DNA from: Muriiphilus sp048268845
GTDB lineage: Bacteria; Pseudomonadota; Alphaproteobacteria; Rhodobacterales; Rhodobacteraceae
NCBI GenBank assembly: GCA_048268845.1
Contig: JBLWUQ010000004.1
Span: forward strand, 1-64,000
Length of the DNA stretch: 64,000 bases
Reading direction: 5' to 3'
Part shown: one piece after another, positions 41,402 to 51,388 of the stretch
Layout: each line of letters starts with the position of its first letter
Numbering within the stretch: the stretch's first letter is position 1
Notes under the pieces: model-generated
Seen by the model: only the letters and a program-made list of their open reading frames with translations
What the model was told of the DNA's origin: nothing
Databases searched by the model: none
Translations under genes and position numbers: made by a program

Positions 41402-44400
41402 TCAATGGAAATCGCGGCTCGGGAACAGCTGTTTTGCCTGTTCGCGCGGATGCCGTGCGCGGGCTGGTCGGCTGTGGCGGCGGGGTGCGTCATCGGTCTG
41501 GGGCTGGGTGAGACCCACCGCATCATCCATCGGGTGGCCAAGCCCGGAAAGGCGTGAAGACACGTCCTCGATCTGTTGCGCGATCAGATGCACGACGATG
41601 CCCTCGCGTTGCAGATAGCCCGTCACCCGCAACAACCGTCCGCCCATGACAGCCCGGCGAAAGCGCTCATAGACCTTGGGCCAGACGACAACGTTGGAAA
41701 TGCCGGTTTCGTCCTCCAGCGTCAGGAACACCACGCCCGAGGCGGTGCCGGGACGCTGGCGGGTGATGACGAGGCCGCAGACGCTGACCTGTCCAAGCGG
41801 CACGCTGGGCAGCCTGTCATGGGGGGTCAGGCCGGGAAGTGTCGGCCGCAGAAGCTCCATCGGATGGGCCCGCAGCGTGAGACGCATGGAAACATAGTCT
41901 TCCACGACCTCCTCGCCCAGGTTCATCGTGGGCAGGATGACCGCCGGTTCACGAATGTTCTCGCCGTCAATCGGGTCGTCAAACAGCGGCAGCGGCGCTT
42001 GCCCGCGGATTGCCCTGACCTGCCAGAGCGCATCGCGCCGGGTCAGGCCCATGTCGGAAAACGCATCCGCTTCGGCCAGACGCTCCAGCACCGACGGCGC
42101 CACCCCGGACCGCAGCCAGACCGCTTGCGGATCGCGATATCCATTGCCGCGCGCCGCCACGATCCAGCCCGCGTCTTCCTTTCGGAACCCCTTGATCTGG
42201 CGAAAGCCGAGCCGCAGCGCCAGCGTCCCATCGGCCCGCCGCTCCAGCCTGTTGTCCCAGGCGCTGCCGTTCACGCAGATCGGCCGCACCTCGACATGAT
42301 GTTCGCGGGCATCCCGGACGATCTGGGCCGGGGCGTAGAAGCCCATCGGCTGCGAGTTCAGAAGCGCACAGGCAAAGATCGCCGGGTGATGGCATTTCAG
42401 CCAGGCCGAGACATAGGCGAGCATGGCGAAGGCCGCGGCGTGGCTTTCGGGAAAGCCGTAATCGGAAAAGCCTTCGATCTGCCCGAAACAGCGTTCGGCC
42501 ACCTCGGCGCTGTAGCCATTGCCGAGCATTCCGTTGACGAACTTGTCCTTGAACATGCCGATCGTGCCCATCCGCCGGAACGAGGCGATCGAGCGGCGCA
42601 GGTGGTCGGCCTCTTCGGCGCTGAAGCCGGCGCCGACCACGGCGATCTGCATCGCCTGTTCCTGAAACAGCGGCACACCGAGCGTGCGGCTCGTGACCGC
42701 CTCGAGCGCCGGGCCGAAGGGTTCCGCCTGCTCCAGCCCCTGCCGCCGCCGGATATAGGGCTGCACCATGCCGCCCTGGATCGGGCCGGGGCGGACGATG
42801 GCGACCTCGATCACCAGATCGTAGAAGGTGGCGGGTTTCATCCGGGGCAGGAAGTTCATCTGCGCCCGGCTTTCGACCTGGAACACCCCGACCGCATCGG
42901 CCCTTTGCAGCATCCGGTAGGTCTTGGCATCCTCCTGCGGGACCGAGGCGATGGTCAGGGTTTCCCCCTCGTGCTGCTGCAACAGGTCAAACGCCTTGCG
43001 GATACAGGTCAGCATCCCCAACCCCAGAATATCGACCTTGAGGATTCCCAGCGTGTCGATGTCGTCCTTGTCCCATTCGATGATGGTGCGGTCCTCCATC
43101 GCCGCGTTCTCGATCGGGCAAAGCTCGTCCAGCCGCCCCTTGGTGATGACGAAGCCGCCGACATGCTGCGACAGGTGGCGGGGAAAGCCGATGATCTCGC
43201 GGATCAGGCGGATGGTCTGGGACAGGCGGCGGTCGGTCGGGTCAAGGCCAAGCTCCCTGATCCGGTCGGGGTCGGCGCCACCGTTCGACATGCCCCAGAT
43301 CTGCCCCGACAGACCGGCCGTCACGTCCTGGGACAGACCCATGACCTTGCCCACCTCGCGGATCGCGGCGCGCGAGCGGAAATGGATCACCGTGGAGCAC
43401 AGCCCGGCGCGGTGGCGGCCGTATTTCTCATAGATCCACTGGATCACCTCCTCGCGCCGCTCATGTTCGAAATCCACGTCGATATCGGGCGGCTCGCCCC
43501 GGTATTTCGACATGAACCGCTCGAAAACCATCGCGATCTGGTCGGGGGAAACATCGGTGATGCCCAGCAGATAACACAGGATAGAATTGGCTGCAGAGCC
43601 GCGCCCCTGGCAGAGAATACCGATCGAGCGGGCGTGTTGAACGATGTCGTGGACGGTCAGGAAATAGGCGGGGAAGCCAAGTTCGGCGACCAGTTGCAGC
43701 TCCTTGGCCAAGAGGCCATGCACCCGCTCGGAGGCGCCGTCCGGGTAGCGGCGGCGCAGCCCTTCCTGCGCCAGCCGTTCCAGCCGGGCCTGCGGCGCTT
43801 CGCCCTCGGAAATCTCGTCGGGATATTCATAGCTGAGTTCGCTCAGACAGAAGCTGCACCGCGCGGCGATCTCCAGCGTGCGGCGCAGGGCGGCGGGGTG
43901 GTTGCGAAAGACCCGCGCCATATCCTCATGGCCTTTCAGGCGGCGTTCGGCATTGGGCAGGGCGCGGGTGCCGATCTGGTCGATGGTGACATGCTCACGC
44001 ATGCAGGTCAGCACATCGGCCAGTTGACGACGCGACGCCCGGTGCATCAGCACATCGCCGACAGCGACCATCGGCGCCGAGGTTTTCAACGCCAGCCGCG
44101 CGCAGGCGTTCAGATAGGCCTGATCGGAGCCGTCATAGCGCGGCGCGGCCCCCAGAAACACATGGCCGGGAAAGCGCCGCCGGACATGCTGGATATGGGT
44201 CAGGGCCTCCTCTGGCCGCCCCTGCGGCAAGGCGATCAGGATCATCCCGGTGCAGGCGTCGAGCATATCCTTCAGGTCGAGATGACAGCTTCCCTTCCCG
44301 GCCCGCCGCTTGCCCAGCGTCAAAAGCCGTGTCAGCCGCTGATAGGCCGTCCGATCGCAGGCAAGCGCGATCCAGTCCACCGGACTGTCGCGCAGCACCA

Positions 44401-44626
44401 GACGGCAGCCGACGATCAGCTTGGGCAGGCGGGCGGCCTCGTCCGCCTCGCGCCGCAGCGCCTTCAGCGCCGAATAGGCCCGCACCACACCTGCCAACGA
44501 ATTGCGGTCGGTGATGGCGATGGCCGAAAGGCCAAGCTCGGCGGCGCGGGAGATCATCTCTTCCGGGTGCGACGCGCCGGTGAGAAAGGTGAAATTGGTG
44601 GTCACGCAGAGTTCGGCATAGCTCAT
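41402..44626 (-). CDS. dnaE2: Error-prone DNA polymerase DnaE2 (ImuC)
   Basis: 1074-aa C-family polymerase lacking proofreading, acting in damage-induced mutagenesis with ImuA and ImuB. N-terminal PHP domain starts YAELCVTTNFTFLTGASHPEE. The polymerase active-site region includes PDIDVDFEHERREEV with the catalytic aspartates, and the C terminus has the OB-fold region and the characteristic ending PSRDFH. The ATG at 44626 overlaps the imuB stop as ATGA; a longer frame from 44737 reads inside imuB. Confidence 0.96.
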   Translation of the reverse strand: MSYAELCVTTNFTFLTGASHPEEMISRAAELGLSAIAITDRNSLAGVVRAYSALKALRREADEAARLPKLIVGCRLVLRDSPVDWIALACDRTAYQRLTRLLTLGKRRAGKGSCHLDLKDMLDACTGMILIALPQGRPEEALTHIQHVRRRFPGHVFLGAAPRYDGSDQAYLNACARLALKTSAPMVAVGDVLMHRASRRQLADVLTCMREHVTIDQIGTRALPNAERRLKGHEDMARVFRNHPAALRRTLEIAARCSFCLSELSYEYPDEISEGEAPQARLERLAQEGLRRRYPDGASERVHGLLAKELQLVAELGFPAYFLTVHDIVQHARSIGILCQGRGSAANSILCYLLGITDVSPDQIAMVFERFMSKYRGEPPDIDVDFEHERREEVIQWIYEKYGRHRAGLCSTVIHFRSRAAIREVGKVMGLSQDVTAGLSGQIWGMSNGGADPDRIRELGLDPTDRRLSQTIRLIREIIGFPRHLSQHVGGFVITKGRLDELCPIENAAMEDRTIIEWDKDDIDTLGILKVDILGLGMLTCIRKAFDLLQQHEGETLTIASVPQEDAKTYRMLQRADAVGVFQVESRAQMNFLPRMKPATFYDLVIEVAIVRPGPIQGGMVQPYIRRRQGLEQAEPFGPALEAVTSRTLGVPLFQEQAMQIAVVGAGFSAEEADHLRRSIASFRRMGTIGMFKDKFVNGMLGNGYSAEVAERCFGQIEGFSDYGFPESHAAAFAMLAYVSAWLKCHHPAIFACALLNSQPMGFYAPAQIVRDAREHHVEVRPICVNGSAWDNRLERRADGTLALRLGFRQIKGFRKEDAGWIVAARGNGYRDPQAVWLRSGVAPSVLERLAEADAFSDMGLTRRDALWQVRAIRGQAPLPLFDDPIDGENIREPAVILPTMNLGEEVVEDYVSMRLTLRAHPMELLRPTLPGLTPHDRLPSVPLGQVSVCGLVITRQRPGTASGVVFLTLEDETGISNVVVWPKVYERFRRAVMGGRLLRVTGYLQREGIVVHLIAQQIEDVSSRLSGLGHPMDDAVGLTQPQTDDAPRRHSRPARARHPREQAKQLFPSRDFH

Positions 44627-46089
44627 GCGAATTCCCCCTGCACGAACCAGCCGGGATCTTGCGGCGTGTAGAACAGCCAGAGCCGCCGCCCCTGCCGGGT
44701 TTCCACCTGCCAGTAATCGCGCACGCCCGAGCGCCACCTGTCATCCTCCAGCCACCATTCCGGGGCGATGCGTTCCGGCCCGGTGATCCGGGCGGTCGTC
44801 AGCGCCATGCGCCGCCAGCGGAACTGTCGTGGCGGACGGGGGCCGGTGGCGGTGATGGGTTCGGGCGAGAACAGGCGCAGGGGACGCGGGCGCAGGGCGA
44901 CCCATGGGCCGCCGGGCTCGCTCCAGGCGGCGGGGGCGATGAGGAAACTGCGTTCGGGGATATGGCTGTTGGCGGGCAGGAACCGCTGGATATTCTCCAG
45001 ACCGATCCTTGTGCCGAGGCGGGTGACGAGGTCGTCGATCCGGTCCTTGCGATCTGACGAAACATGGCTGACCTGCTCGCAAGGCATGGGCTCGACCTGC
45101 ACCGCCTCCAGCCGCATCTGGTCGATGCCGAACCCGGCATCCACATCGGCAACCCCGCGCTCGAACATCGGCAGGATGCGCCCGGCATCGCGCAACGGGC
45201 GGGCAAGGCGCACCTCGACCGTCTGGGCCCCCTGATCGACCCGGCGCAGCGTCAGGCAGAGCACCCGCGCGCCCGTCTCCTGTGCCTTCAGCCTTGCGCA
45301 AAGCCGCTCCAGCAGGCGGGCGGTTCCCGCCATCACGTCGCCGGCAAGGCCGATGGGATCGGGCAAGGTCATCCGCACGCCGTAATGCGGCGGCTCGGCC
45401 AGCGGGGTGATCTGTTCGGGCTGGCGGCCAAGGGCCTGATCCAGCCGCATCAGAAGCCCCGGCCCGAATCGGCGGCTCAGGGGCGCGCGGGCGGCGGCCT
45501 CCAGATCGCCGATGCAGCGCAGCCCCAGCCGTTGCAGGGCGGTGGCGGTCTTGTCGTCCAGCCGCAGGGCCGCAACCGGCAGACCGGCCAATGCGTCGAG
45601 CGGCTGGCCCGGCTCGGCCCGGCCCTCGCCGTAGCGCGCCAGCGCCCAGGCTGCCCCGCGCGTGTCCGCCAGCCCGATCCGGGCGGCAAATCCGGCACGG
45701 CTCAACCGCTGGCGCATATCGGTCAGCATCTGGGATTCGCCGCCGAACAGATGCGCCGCGCCGGTGATGTCGAGCACCAGCCCGTCCTCGCCCTCCAACC
45801 CGACCCAGGGGCAATAGCGCGTTGCCCAGCGGCGCAGCACATGCAGGAATTGCCCGTCGCCAATCGGGTCCGCCGGGCGGCTTTGCAGGTCGGGGCAGAA
45901 GGCGCGGGCATCGGAATACGGCATCCCCCGGTGCAGCCCCTGCCGCTCGGCCGCAGCGTTCAGGCAGTAAACCCGGTTGGCGTTGTTCTGCTTCAGCGTC
46001 AGGGCGAACGGCCCGTCAATCGGATGCGCCCGAAGAACCCGGTCGCTCGCCAACCGGGGAAACCACACAGAGACGATGCGTCGTTGCAT
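44623..46089 (-). CDS. imuB: ImuB, inactive Y-family DNA polymerase homologue
   Basis: 488-aa protein, the adaptor that links DnaE2 to the sliding clamp. Y-family fold begins RRIVSVWFPRLASDRVLRA. The palm segment GEDGLVLDITGAAHLFGG is present, but the catalytic acidic pattern of active Y-polymerases is degenerate, as expected for ImuB. The start is uncertain: ATG at 46089 gives the conserved beginning; in-frame ATGs at 46101 and 46113 exist. It overlaps imuA by 74 nt in a different frame. Confidence 0.93.
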   Translation of the reverse strand: MQRRIVSVWFPRLASDRVLRAHPIDGPFALTLKQNNANRVYCLNAAAERQGLHRGMPYSDARAFCPDLQSRPADPIGDGQFLHVLRRWATRYCPWVGLEGEDGLVLDITGAAHLFGGESQMLTDMRQRLSRAGFAARIGLADTRGAAWALARYGEGRAEPGQPLDALAGLPVAALRLDDKTATALQRLGLRCIGDLEAAARAPLSRRFGPGLLMRLDQALGRQPEQITPLAEPPHYGVRMTLPDPIGLAGDVMAGTARLLERLCARLKAQETGARVLCLTLRRVDQGAQTVEVRLARPLRDAGRILPMFERGVADVDAGFGIDQMRLEAVQVEPMPCEQVSHVSSDRKDRIDDLVTRLGTRIGLENIQRFLPANSHIPERSFLIAPAAWSEPGGPWVALRPRPLRLFSPEPITATGPRPPRQFRWRRMALTTARITGPERIAPEWWLEDDRWRSGVRDYWQVETRQGRRLWLFYTPQDPGWFVQGEFA

Positions 46090-46603
46090 CCCATCGAACA
46101 TGCCAGGCCCCAAGTGTTCCCGATTTGTTCTTGATAATTTCCCATCGCATCAGAGTCGAGTCCCCTGCCGCCGAATCGAACACCTGCGCCGCATGCCAGC
46201 GGGTTTCTGCGGCATTGCTGCCCATCCCCTCGGGGATCAGGCAAAGCCCGGTGGATTTTCCCGCCTTCGCCGCCAGTTGCAACCGCCGCCCCTCGCGCAG
46301 ATCGAGCGGGCGGGTGACTTCAACCACCACCAGCGCAAGCGCACCGTCGCGCAGCGCCTCTTCCGCGACGGCCAGCGCTTCGCCCTGATCTTTCGTCTGC
46401 GCGACCAGGAGCTGTGCGGGATCGACGAACGGCGCCAGCCCCAGCGGGTTCAACTGCTCGGGTCGCCACGCCTCCCGCACCCAGAGCAGGTTTCCCCGCG
46501 CCTCGGCACAGGCAACGGCCGCGAACCCCACGCGAGCCGGTCCGCAGACCTCATGGACGCGGGCGGGGCGCAGCGGAAACGAGTTGGTCAAGGCAGGCAG
46601 CAT
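46016..46603 (-). CDS. imuA: ImuA-like RecA-fold protein
   Basis: 195-aa RecA/SulA-like protein, first gene of the imuA-imuB-dnaE2 cassette. The typical end GTLGAWHVRWDATTHRL is present, and the RecA-like core has hydrophobic strands such as LALVVVEVTR. It lacks a full Walker A, as usual in this group. The ATG at 46603 is preferred; a GTG at 46609 is also possible. No clear alphaproteobacterial LexA box (GTTC-N7-GTTC) was found upstream, which is unusual for this cassette. Confidence 0.85.
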   Translation of the reverse strand: MLPALTNSFPLRPARVHEVCGPARVGFAAVACAEARGNLLWVREAWRPEQLNPLGLAPFVDPAQLLVAQTKDQGEALAVAEEALRDGALALVVVEVTRPLDLREGRRLQLAAKAGKSTGLCLIPEGMGSNAAETRWHAAQVFDSAAGDSTLMRWEIIKNKSGTLGAWHVRWDATTHRLCVVSPVGERPGSSGASD

Positions 46604-46663
46604 GGCCACAGGATAACGTGGAACAGGGATGAATTGGAGAGGTGTTTTCAGCTGATCCCGCCT

Positions 46664-46685
46664 CGCGATCCTTCTCGCGATCGCG
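46664..46685 (-). terminator. Weak hairpin after rnj
   Basis: Stem CGCGATC/GATCGCG with an 8-nt loop, 18 nt beyond the rnj stop and 61 nt upstream of imuA. No T-run. Confidence 0.35.
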
Positions 46686-46702
46686 TCCTTCGGCGATGCC
46701 CC

Positions 46703-48367
46703 TCAGCCTTCCAGTCGGCTCACCACCACCGTGACTTCGGGTTTCCTGCCGATCTCGTCCTCGCAGGTCTTGCGCGCGATGCGGCGCAGTTCTTCCTCGA
46801 GCTTGGCGTCGTCGGCCAGTGTCTTGCGGGCGGCGCGGGCGATGAACTGGCCGAGGTCTTCCTCGAGCACATCCACCAGCGGCGCGCGTGAGCGGCCGGT
46901 TTCGGGCAGTCCCATGGTCTCGGCCCAGGGGTCACCCAGGGCGTCGTTGTCCTCGAGGATCAGGTTGACGATCACATGACCGTTCAGCGCCAGCCGGATC
47001 CGGTCGCGCACCACACCGTCGAGCGCACCGATCAGGATGTCGCCATCAAGATAGATCCGATCCGCGTCGACATGCTCGACGATATGCGGCGTCGCGCCGG
47101 TCAGGTCGCAGACCGCACCGTTGGGCACGATGATCGAGGCCCGGCCGTTGGCCTTGGCAAGGTTGGCATGTTCGCGCAGGTGCCGGTGTTCGCCGTGCAT
47201 CGGCACGATGATCTCGGGGTCGACCAGCGCATGCATCCGTTCAAGGTCCGGGCGGTTGGCGTGGCCCGAGACGTGATAGCGGTCATCCTCGGCCACCACA
47301 TCGACGCCCATTTCCGAGAAAGCGTTGTGGATGCGCCCGACGCTGCGCTCGTTGCCGGGGATGGTCTTGGAGGAAAACAGGAACATGTCACCCTCGGCCA
47401 TCGACATGCCAAGATACTTGCCACGCGCAAGCTGGGCCGAGGCGGCGCGGCGTTCGCCCTGGCTGCCGGTGACGATCAGCATCAGCTCCTCGCGCGCCAG
47501 ATCGCGGGCGTCTTCGGGCGTGATCGTGTGCGGGAAATCGGTGACGATGCCGGTCTTGACCGCGACCTCGATCATCCGCCGCATCGCCCGGCCCAACAGG
47601 CAGACCGACCGCCCCGACGCCAACCCGGCTTCGGCCAGCGTCTTTACCCGCGCGACGTTCGAGGCGAAGGTGGTCGCCACCACCATATGCGGCGCCTTGG
47701 CGACCAGCGCGGCAAGCGGCTCTTTCAGCCCGGCCTCGGAGCGTCCGGGAAGCGGTGAGAAGACGTTGGTGGAATCGCAGACCAGCGCGCGCACCCTGCC
47801 CTTGGTCGCCTCGGCCCAGAGGTCGAGGTCGAACGGCTCGCCCACCCCCGGAGTCGGGTCGATCTTGAAGTCGCCGCTATGCACGATCCGCCCCGCCGGG
47901 GTGTCGATCACCAGACCGGCGCTTTCGGGGATCGAATGTGACAGCGGCACGAAGCTGACGGAAAACGGCCCGGCCTCGGTGACGGCGGGCCAGGGGGCGA
48001 CGATCTCGACCATGTCGGGGTCCTGCCCGGAATCCTCGAGCTTGAGCCGCGCCAACTCGCCGGTGAAGGCGCGGGCATAGACCGGCACGCGAAGGTCCGA
48101 CCACAGCCGCCCGATGGCGCCGACATGGTCCTCGTGCCCGTGGGTGATGAAGATCGCCTCGAGCCGGTCGAGGTTTTCCGTCAGAAAGCCGATGTCGGGC
48201 ATGATCAGGTTGACGCCCGGCGTGGTGTCCATGTCGGGGAAAGTCACGCCCAGATCGACCAGGATCAGGCGTTCCTTGCCCTTCGGGCCGTAGCCGTAGA
48301 CATAGGCGTTCATGCCGATCTCGCCCGCGCCGCCGAGGGGGAGATAGATCAACCGGTTCTTGCTCAT
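46703..48367 (-). CDS. rnj: Ribonuclease J
   Basis: 554-aa metallo-beta-lactamase/beta-CASP ribonuclease, endonucleolytic and 5'-3' exonucleolytic. The HxHxDH motif is HGHEDHVGAI near residue 76, with the beta-CASP motif HVSGHANRPDL later. Length is standard. It is the last gene of the transcript from complex I, after birA and coaX; its ATG overlaps the coaX stop by 4 nt. Confidence 0.95.
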   Translation of the reverse strand: MSKNRLIYLPLGGAGEIGMNAYVYGYGPKGKERLILVDLGVTFPDMDTTPGVNLIMPDIGFLTENLDRLEAIFITHGHEDHVGAIGRLWSDLRVPVYARAFTGELARLKLEDSGQDPDMVEIVAPWPAVTEAGPFSVSFVPLSHSIPESAGLVIDTPAGRIVHSGDFKIDPTPGVGEPFDLDLWAEATKGRVRALVCDSTNVFSPLPGRSEAGLKEPLAALVAKAPHMVVATTFASNVARVKTLAEAGLASGRSVCLLGRAMRRMIEVAVKTGIVTDFPHTITPEDARDLAREELMLIVTGSQGERRAASAQLARGKYLGMSMAEGDMFLFSSKTIPGNERSVGRIHNAFSEMGVDVVAEDDRYHVSGHANRPDLERMHALVDPEIIVPMHGEHRHLREHANLAKANGRASIIVPNGAVCDLTGATPHIVEHVDADRIYLDGDILIGALDGVVRDRIRLALNGHVIVNLILEDNDALGDPWAETMGLPETGRSRAPLVDVLEEDLGQFIARAARKTLADDAKLEEELRRIARKTCEDEIGRKPEVTVVVSRLEG

Positions 48368-49143
48368 ACGTTGCCCTGTTCCTTGTTATAATTATAGATG
48401 TCGAGCAACCCGTGCATCGTCAGCATGTCCTCGGTCACATCGAAAAGGTCTTCGCCCTGCTGAAACAAGGGCGCCAGCCCGCCGGTGCCGATGATCTTCA
48501 TCGGACGGCCATGCTCGACCTTGATCCGGGCGCAGATCTCCTTGATCAGCCCGATGTAGCCCCAGTAGACCCCCGACTGCATGCAGGCAACCGTATTGGT
48601 GCCGATTACCAGTTCGGGCCGCGAGATATCGACATGCGGCAGCGCGGCGGCGGCCATGTGCAGCGCCTCGAGCGACAGGTTCACGCCGGGCGCGATCACG
48701 CCGCCGATATAGGCGCCGTCATGGTCGGCGACGTCAAACGTGGTGGCGGTGCCGAAATCGACGATGATGAGGTCGCCGCCGTGCCGGTGAAACCCCGCGA
48801 CGGTGTTGACCAGCCGGTCGGGGCCGACCTGGGTGCCGGCATCGACGCGCACGCCGATGGGCAACAGGCACTCCGGCTTGCCCACCACCAGCGGGCGCAG
48901 GCCGAAATAACGGTCGGCGAAGACGCGCAGGTTGAAGACCACGCGCGGCACGGTGGACGAGATGATGACCGCTGAGATCTCGGGCGTGATGCCCTGATGG
49001 CGCGTCAGCGTGTCCCACCAGACGAAATACTGGTCCGCCGTGCGCTGATGCTCGGTCGAGGTGCGCAGGGTGCAGAGGATCTTGCCGTCGTCCCAGATCG
49101 AGAAGACGGTATTGGTGTTGCCGGTGTCGATGGCGAGCAGCAT
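48364..49143 (-). CDS. coaX: Type III pantothenate kinase
   Basis: 259-aa ASKHA kinase, first step of coenzyme A synthesis. N-terminal DTGNTNTVFS, then GPDRLVNTVAGF and DFGTATTFDV are the family signatures. Located 9 nt after birA and overlapping rnj. Confidence 0.95.
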   Translation of the reverse strand: MLLAIDTGNTNTVFSIWDDGKILCTLRTSTEHQRTADQYFVWWDTLTRHQGITPEISAVIISSTVPRVVFNLRVFADRYFGLRPLVVGKPECLLPIGVRVDAGTQVGPDRLVNTVAGFHRHGGDLIIVDFGTATTFDVADHDGAYIGGVIAPGVNLSLEALHMAAAALPHVDISRPELVIGTNTVACMQSGVYWGYIGLIKEICARIKVEHGRPMKIIGTGGLAPLFQQGEDLFDVTEDMLTMHGLLDIYNYNKEQGNV

Positions 49144-49152
49144 GATGCGCTC

Positions 49153-49908
49153 CTAAGAGAAGAAGATGTCTCCCGCCGCGATGCGCCGGGTGCCGTGGGG
49201 CGTTGATAAGACAAGCTGGCCGTCCTCGTCCACCGTGCGCAACGTGCCGGTGATCGCCTCGTTCGGCAGGCGCGCGGTGATCACCTCGCCGATCCGCGCC
49301 GCGCGCGCCAGCCAGGCGCTGCGGATCGGGGCAAAGCCATAGCTGAAAAACTGCGCCTCCCACTCGGCATAGGCGGGGGCGAGGGCTTCGAGAAAGTCCT
49401 CGGGGCTGATGACTACGCCGGTTTCTCCGGCCAATGACACCGGGGGCAGTGCGTCGGGTTCGAGTTGGCCGGCCGCGGGCGCCTCGGCGAGGTTCACACC
49501 GATGCCTATGGCGAGGCCTGCGTATTTGCCCTGATGGCTCAGTCCTTCAAGCAGGATGCCCGCCACCTTGCCGCCATTCAGAAGCACATCGTTGGGCCAT
49601 TTCAGCGCCAGCGCCTCGGGCCGTCCGGTAAGCGTGACGAAGGCATCGAAAAGCGCCAGCGCCGACACGAAACTGCGCAGGGCGGCGCGCGCCGGATCGC
49701 CCGCGCCCGGCAACACCAGGGTCGCCGCGAAATTGCCGGCGGGGTTGGCCCAGGCCCTGCCCCGCCGCCCGCGCGCATGGGTCTGCACCTGCGCGCTGAT
49801 CCAGGTCGGGCCAGTCAGCTCAGGCAGCCGGCGTGCCGCCTCGTCCAGCGTCGAGGTCACCGTGTCCAGTGGCAGGTGGCCATAGCCACGGGGCCAGTCA
49901 GCGGCCAT
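49153..49908 (-). CDS. birA: Biotin--[acetyl-CoA-carboxylase] ligase, group I
   Basis: 251-aa ligase that activates biotin as biotinyl-AMP and attaches it to the biotin carboxyl carrier protein. The biotinyl-AMP loop is HARGRRGRAWANPAGNF, and ALKWPNDVLLNGGKVAGIL contains the catalytic Lys. It lacks the N-terminal DNA-binding domain of E. coli BirA, so it is not a repressor. It starts 26 nt after the nuoN stop. Confidence 0.95.
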   Translation of the reverse strand: MAADWPRGYGHLPLDTVTSTLDEAARRLPELTGPTWISAQVQTHARGRRGRAWANPAGNFAATLVLPGAGDPARAALRSFVSALALFDAFVTLTGRPEALALKWPNDVLLNGGKVAGILLEGLSHQGKYAGLAIGIGVNLAEAPAAGQLEPDALPPVSLAGETGVVISPEDFLEALAPAYAEWEAQFFSYGFAPIRSAWLARAARIGEVITARLPNEAITGTLRTVDEDGQLVLSTPHGTRRIAAGDIFFS

Positions 49909-49934
49909 CGGCCATCCGCACAGGTGTTCCGCGC

Positions 49935-51377
49935 TCAGTTGACAAGGATCGCTGCCGCCGCCGCCGCCGCGCCTTCGACGCCGAACAGGTTCACCACCCC
50001 CAGCACCATCGCCGTGGCCGAACCGACCAGCATCACCCAGGCAGCGGGCGACATCGGGGTTTCCGCCGTCGCCTCGCTCTCGCCGAAATACATGTAGTAG
50101 ACGATGCGCAGGTAATAGAACGCGCCGATCACCGAGGCGATCACGCCCGCCACCGCCAGCCAGACCAGATCGGCCTGCACGGCGGCGTTGAGGACATAGA
50201 GCTTGCCGAAGAAGCCCACCAGCGGCGGAACACCTGCCAGCGAGAACAGCAGCACCAGCATCGCCAGCGCCTTCACCGGCTCGGCCTTGGCATATTGGTT
50301 GAGCGACCGGATATCGACCATATGCTTGCCGTCACGCTCCATCGACATGATGAAGGCGAAGGTGCCGACGTTCATGGTCAGGTAGATCGCCATGTAGACC
50401 AGCATCGCCTGCACGCCGTAGGCATTGCCCGCCGTCAGCCCCATCAGCGCAAAGCCCATGTGCCCGATCGAGGAATAGGCCATCAGCCGCTTGAAGTTGG
50501 TCTGCGAGATTGCCGCCACGGCACCGAGGAACATCGAGGCCAGCGAAATCAGCGCCAGAACCTGCTGCCAGTCGGCCACGGCTGCGCCGAAAGCGTCAAA
50601 CAGCACCCGCGCGAACAGCGCCATCGCCGCCAGTTTCGGCGCGGTTGAAAAGAAGGCGGTGACCGGGGTCGGAGCGCCTTCGTAGACGTCCGGCGTCCAC
50701 ATGTGGAACGGCACCGCCGAGACCTTGAACGCCAGCGCCGAGATCACGAAGACCAGACCGAACAACATGCCCAACCCGACATGCCCGTCGGTGGCCGCCG
50801 TGATGATGCCGGAAAACAGCGTCGTGCCGGCATAGCCATAGACCAGCGACGCGCCATAGAGAAACAGGCCGGAACTCAGCGCGCCGAGGACGAAGTATTT
50901 CAGCCCAGCCTCGCTCGACTTCACGTTCTCGCGGTTCATCGCGGCGATGACGTAGAGCGACAGCGATTGCAGTTCGAGCCCCATGTAGAGCAGCATTAGG
51001 TCGCCCGCCGAGACCATGACCATCATCCCGACCGTCGCCAGCGCGACCAGGATCGGGTATTCGAACCGCCCCATGCCACGCTTGGCCAGCGTCGCCTCGC
51101 CCATCAGAAGCACCGCGCCGGCGGCGATCAGGATGCCGATCTTGGCGAAACGGGCATAGCCGTCGTCAATGAACATGCCGCCGAAGGCCGGCCCCGGAAC
51201 CGCCGGATCGGCAAGCCCGATCCACAGCGCCAGCGCGCCCATGACGCCTGCGGTCACCCAGGTGATCGTTCCGGTCAGCTTGTCCTTGCCGGTATAGACC
51301 GCCCCGATCAGCGCGAGCATCGCAAAGACGGCGAGGATCAGTTCAGGCAGGACGGCTTGAAGGTCGGTCGAGGTCAT
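49935..51377 (-). CDS. nuoN: NADH-quinone oxidoreductase subunit N
   Basis: 480-aa antiporter-like membrane subunit, about 14 helices, with the proton-channel region KVSAVPFHMWTPDVYEGAPT. I chose the ATG at 51377 (GGTGAG upstream) giving MTSTDLQAVLPE; alternative in-frame starts are an ATG at 51389 and a TTG at 51392 that would overlap the nuoM stop. Confidence 0.96.
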   Translation of the reverse strand: MTSTDLQAVLPELILAVFAMLALIGAVYTGKDKLTGTITWVTAGVMGALALWIGLADPAVPGPAFGGMFIDDGYARFAKIGILIAAGAVLLMGEATLAKRGMGRFEYPILVALATVGMMVMVSAGDLMLLYMGLELQSLSLYVIAAMNRENVKSSEAGLKYFVLGALSSGLFLYGASLVYGYAGTTLFSGIITAATDGHVGLGMLFGLVFVISALAFKVSAVPFHMWTPDVYEGAPTPVTAFFSTAPKLAAMALFARVLFDAFGAAVADWQQVLALISLASMFLGAVAAISQTNFKRLMAYSSIGHMGFALMGLTAGNAYGVQAMLVYMAIYLTMNVGTFAFIMSMERDGKHMVDIRSLNQYAKAEPVKALAMLVLLFSLAGVPPLVGFFGKLYVLNAAVQADLVWLAVAGVIASVIGAFYYLRIVYYMYFGESEATAETPMSPAAWVMLVGSATAMVLGVVNLFGVEGAAAAAAAILVN

Positions 51378-51388
51378 CGTCTCACCCA

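Noticed and set aside
41576..44671. Plus-strand frame of 1031 aa
   Set aside because: Antisense of dnaE2, produced by high third-position GC.
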